From: Methanomicrobiales archaeon
GTDB lineage: Archaea > Halobacteriota > Methanomicrobia > Methanomicrobiales > Methanoculleaceae
Reading direction: 5' to 3'
DNA length: 6,473 nt
Assembly: GCA_012797575.1 (NCBI GenBank)
Contig: JAAZOW010000058.1
Location: 1 to 6,473, forward strand
Shown here: positions 6,024-6,473 of the stretch, piece after piece
Layout of the letters: every line of letters starts with the position of its first letter
Numbering within the stretch: position 1 is the first letter of the stretch
Made by a program: the position numbers and the translations under genes
The notes under the pieces: generated by a model
Seen by the model: only the letters and a program-made list of their open reading frames with translations
The model's database searches: none
Told to the model about the DNA's origin: nothing

Positions 6024-6039
6024 AGCCTTGAAGAAGGCT
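6024..6039 (-). terminator. Hairpin just after the importer ATPase gene
   Basis: AGCCTT and AAGGCT form a perfect 6-bp stem with a 4-nt loop, 7 nt past the TAG at 6047-6049. Its place suggests a 3' end for the permease-ATPase transcript. No T-run follows it on the minus strand, so termination is only likely by position. Confidence 0.4.
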
Positions 6040-6046
6040 GAAGGCG

Positions 6047-6473
6047 CTACACCCGCCCCCTCTTCCGGGAGATCTTTTTGAGGGGTATGACATGAGGGAT
6101 GTCGTCATAGCTCCTCACGCGGGCATGGATCCCGTAGACACCTGCGAGATTCTCTCGCGTCAGGACGTCCTCCGGCCTTCCCGCAGCAAAGATCTTCCCA
6201 CCCTTCATCATGATGATCGTGTCGGAGTATCGGGCCGCCATGTTGAGATCATGGATCGCTACAATGGCGGTCAGGTCCTGGCGGCGCACAAGGCTCCTCA
6301 GGATCTCCATCACATCGATCTGGTGCCAGACGTCAAGGTTGCTTGTCGGTTCATCCAGCAGGATGACCCCCGTCGCCTGGGCCAGAGCACGGGCGATGAG
6401 CACCTTCTGCTGCTGCCCGCCCGAGAGCTCGGTGAAGAGCGAGAGCGCCAGATCCTCGATACCGAGGAGCCCG
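6047..6473 (-). CDS. ABC importer ATPase, FecE/BtuD type, C-terminal part (runs off right edge)
   Basis: The frame is open to the right edge and supplies the last ~142 codons; the N-terminal part with Walker A and the Q-loop is outside the window. The visible part begins GLLGIEDLALSLFTELSGGQ and contains the ABC signature LSGGQQQ, then VLIARALAQA, Walker B VILLDEPTSNLD with the catalytic Glu, and the switch histidine in AIHDLN. A short C-terminal extension ends RKRGRV. The DEPTSNLD and IHDLN wording is typical of iron-chelate/cobalamin importer ATPases. It should bind a membrane permease on the cytoplasmic side and power uptake of the ligand caught by the lipoprotein encoded at 4488-5657. The GTG at 6401-6403 lies inside the signature-to-helix region and is not a real start. 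A permease gene is expected just upstream, to the right. Confidence 0.93.
   Translation of the reverse strand, partial: GLLGIEDLALSLFTELSGGQQQKVLIARALAQATGVILLDEPTSNLDVWHQIDVMEILRSLVRRQDLTAIVAIHDLNMAARYSDTIIMMKGGKIFAAGRPEDVLTRENLAGVYGIHARVRSYDDIPHVIPLKKISRKRGRV

Larger units (their letters stand above)
5658..6046. other. Intergenic region of 389 bp splitting the importer genes
   Basis: This gap separates the importer ATPase from its lipoprotein. It holds the lipoprotein promoter (5677-5688), an AT-rich stretch to about 5740, repeat copy B (5814-5909), the GC palindrome (5915-5937) and the post-ATPase hairpin (6024-6039). Its layout parallels the 436-849 gap. No protein gene is supported on either strand. 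Confidence 0.8.

Noticed and set aside
5759..6031. Plus-strand reading frame of 90 codons across repeat copy B
   Set aside because: It lies wholly on the repeat and palindromes, has many Arg/Pro/Gly residues expected from GC-rich noncoding sequence, no ribosome binding site I could support and no family resemblance.

Overview
The window looks like a chromosomal segment of a methanogenic archaeon, most likely a GC-rich member of the Methanomicrobiales (Methanoculleus/Methanofollis-like). This is inferred, not searched. The grounds are archaeal A/T-rich TATA-like boxes upstream of genes, a probable leaderless gene, GC-rich coding sequence with sharply AT-rich gaps, and the protein types: extracytoplasmic beta-propeller, archaeal FecB-type lipoprotein and secreted Ig-like protein. 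All five recognisable genes lie on the minus strand.

Reading in the direction of transcription (right to left): 6473-6047 is the C-terminal part of an ABC importer ATPase (FecE/BtuD type), running off the right edge. The 5658-6046 gap holds copy B of a repeated structured element. 5657-4488 is the matching substrate-binding lipoprotein (FecB/BtuF type), apparently with its own promoter and no leader. 4278-2485 is a complete MsbA-like ABC exporter half-transporter. 2121 (or 2199/2214) to 850 is a secreted, C-terminally membrane-anchored beta-propeller protein. The 436-849 gap holds copy A of the element. 435-1 is the N-terminal part of a secreted protein that runs off the left edge.

The ATPase and lipoprotein very probably belong to one metal-chelate or corrinoid-type import system whose permease would lie just right of the window. 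The exporter, propeller protein and secreted protein each appear to be separate transcription units, and no functional link between them can be shown from sequence.

The main unexplained signal is a ~95-nt element present twice (711-804 and 5814-5909). The 60-nt core has 52/60 identical positions without gaps. Two stem-loops are kept by one compensatory pair and several G-U-compatible changes, all favouring a plus-strand RNA. Each copy is followed 5 nt later by a GC-rich palindrome and preceded on the plus strand by an AT-rich, promoter-like stretch shared with the divergent minus-strand gene. There is no plus-strand gene downstream of either copy. The simplest reading is a family of small plus-strand noncoding RNAs, with a dispersed intergenic repeat as the alternative. 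No tRNA, rRNA, CRISPR array or insertion sequence was recognised.
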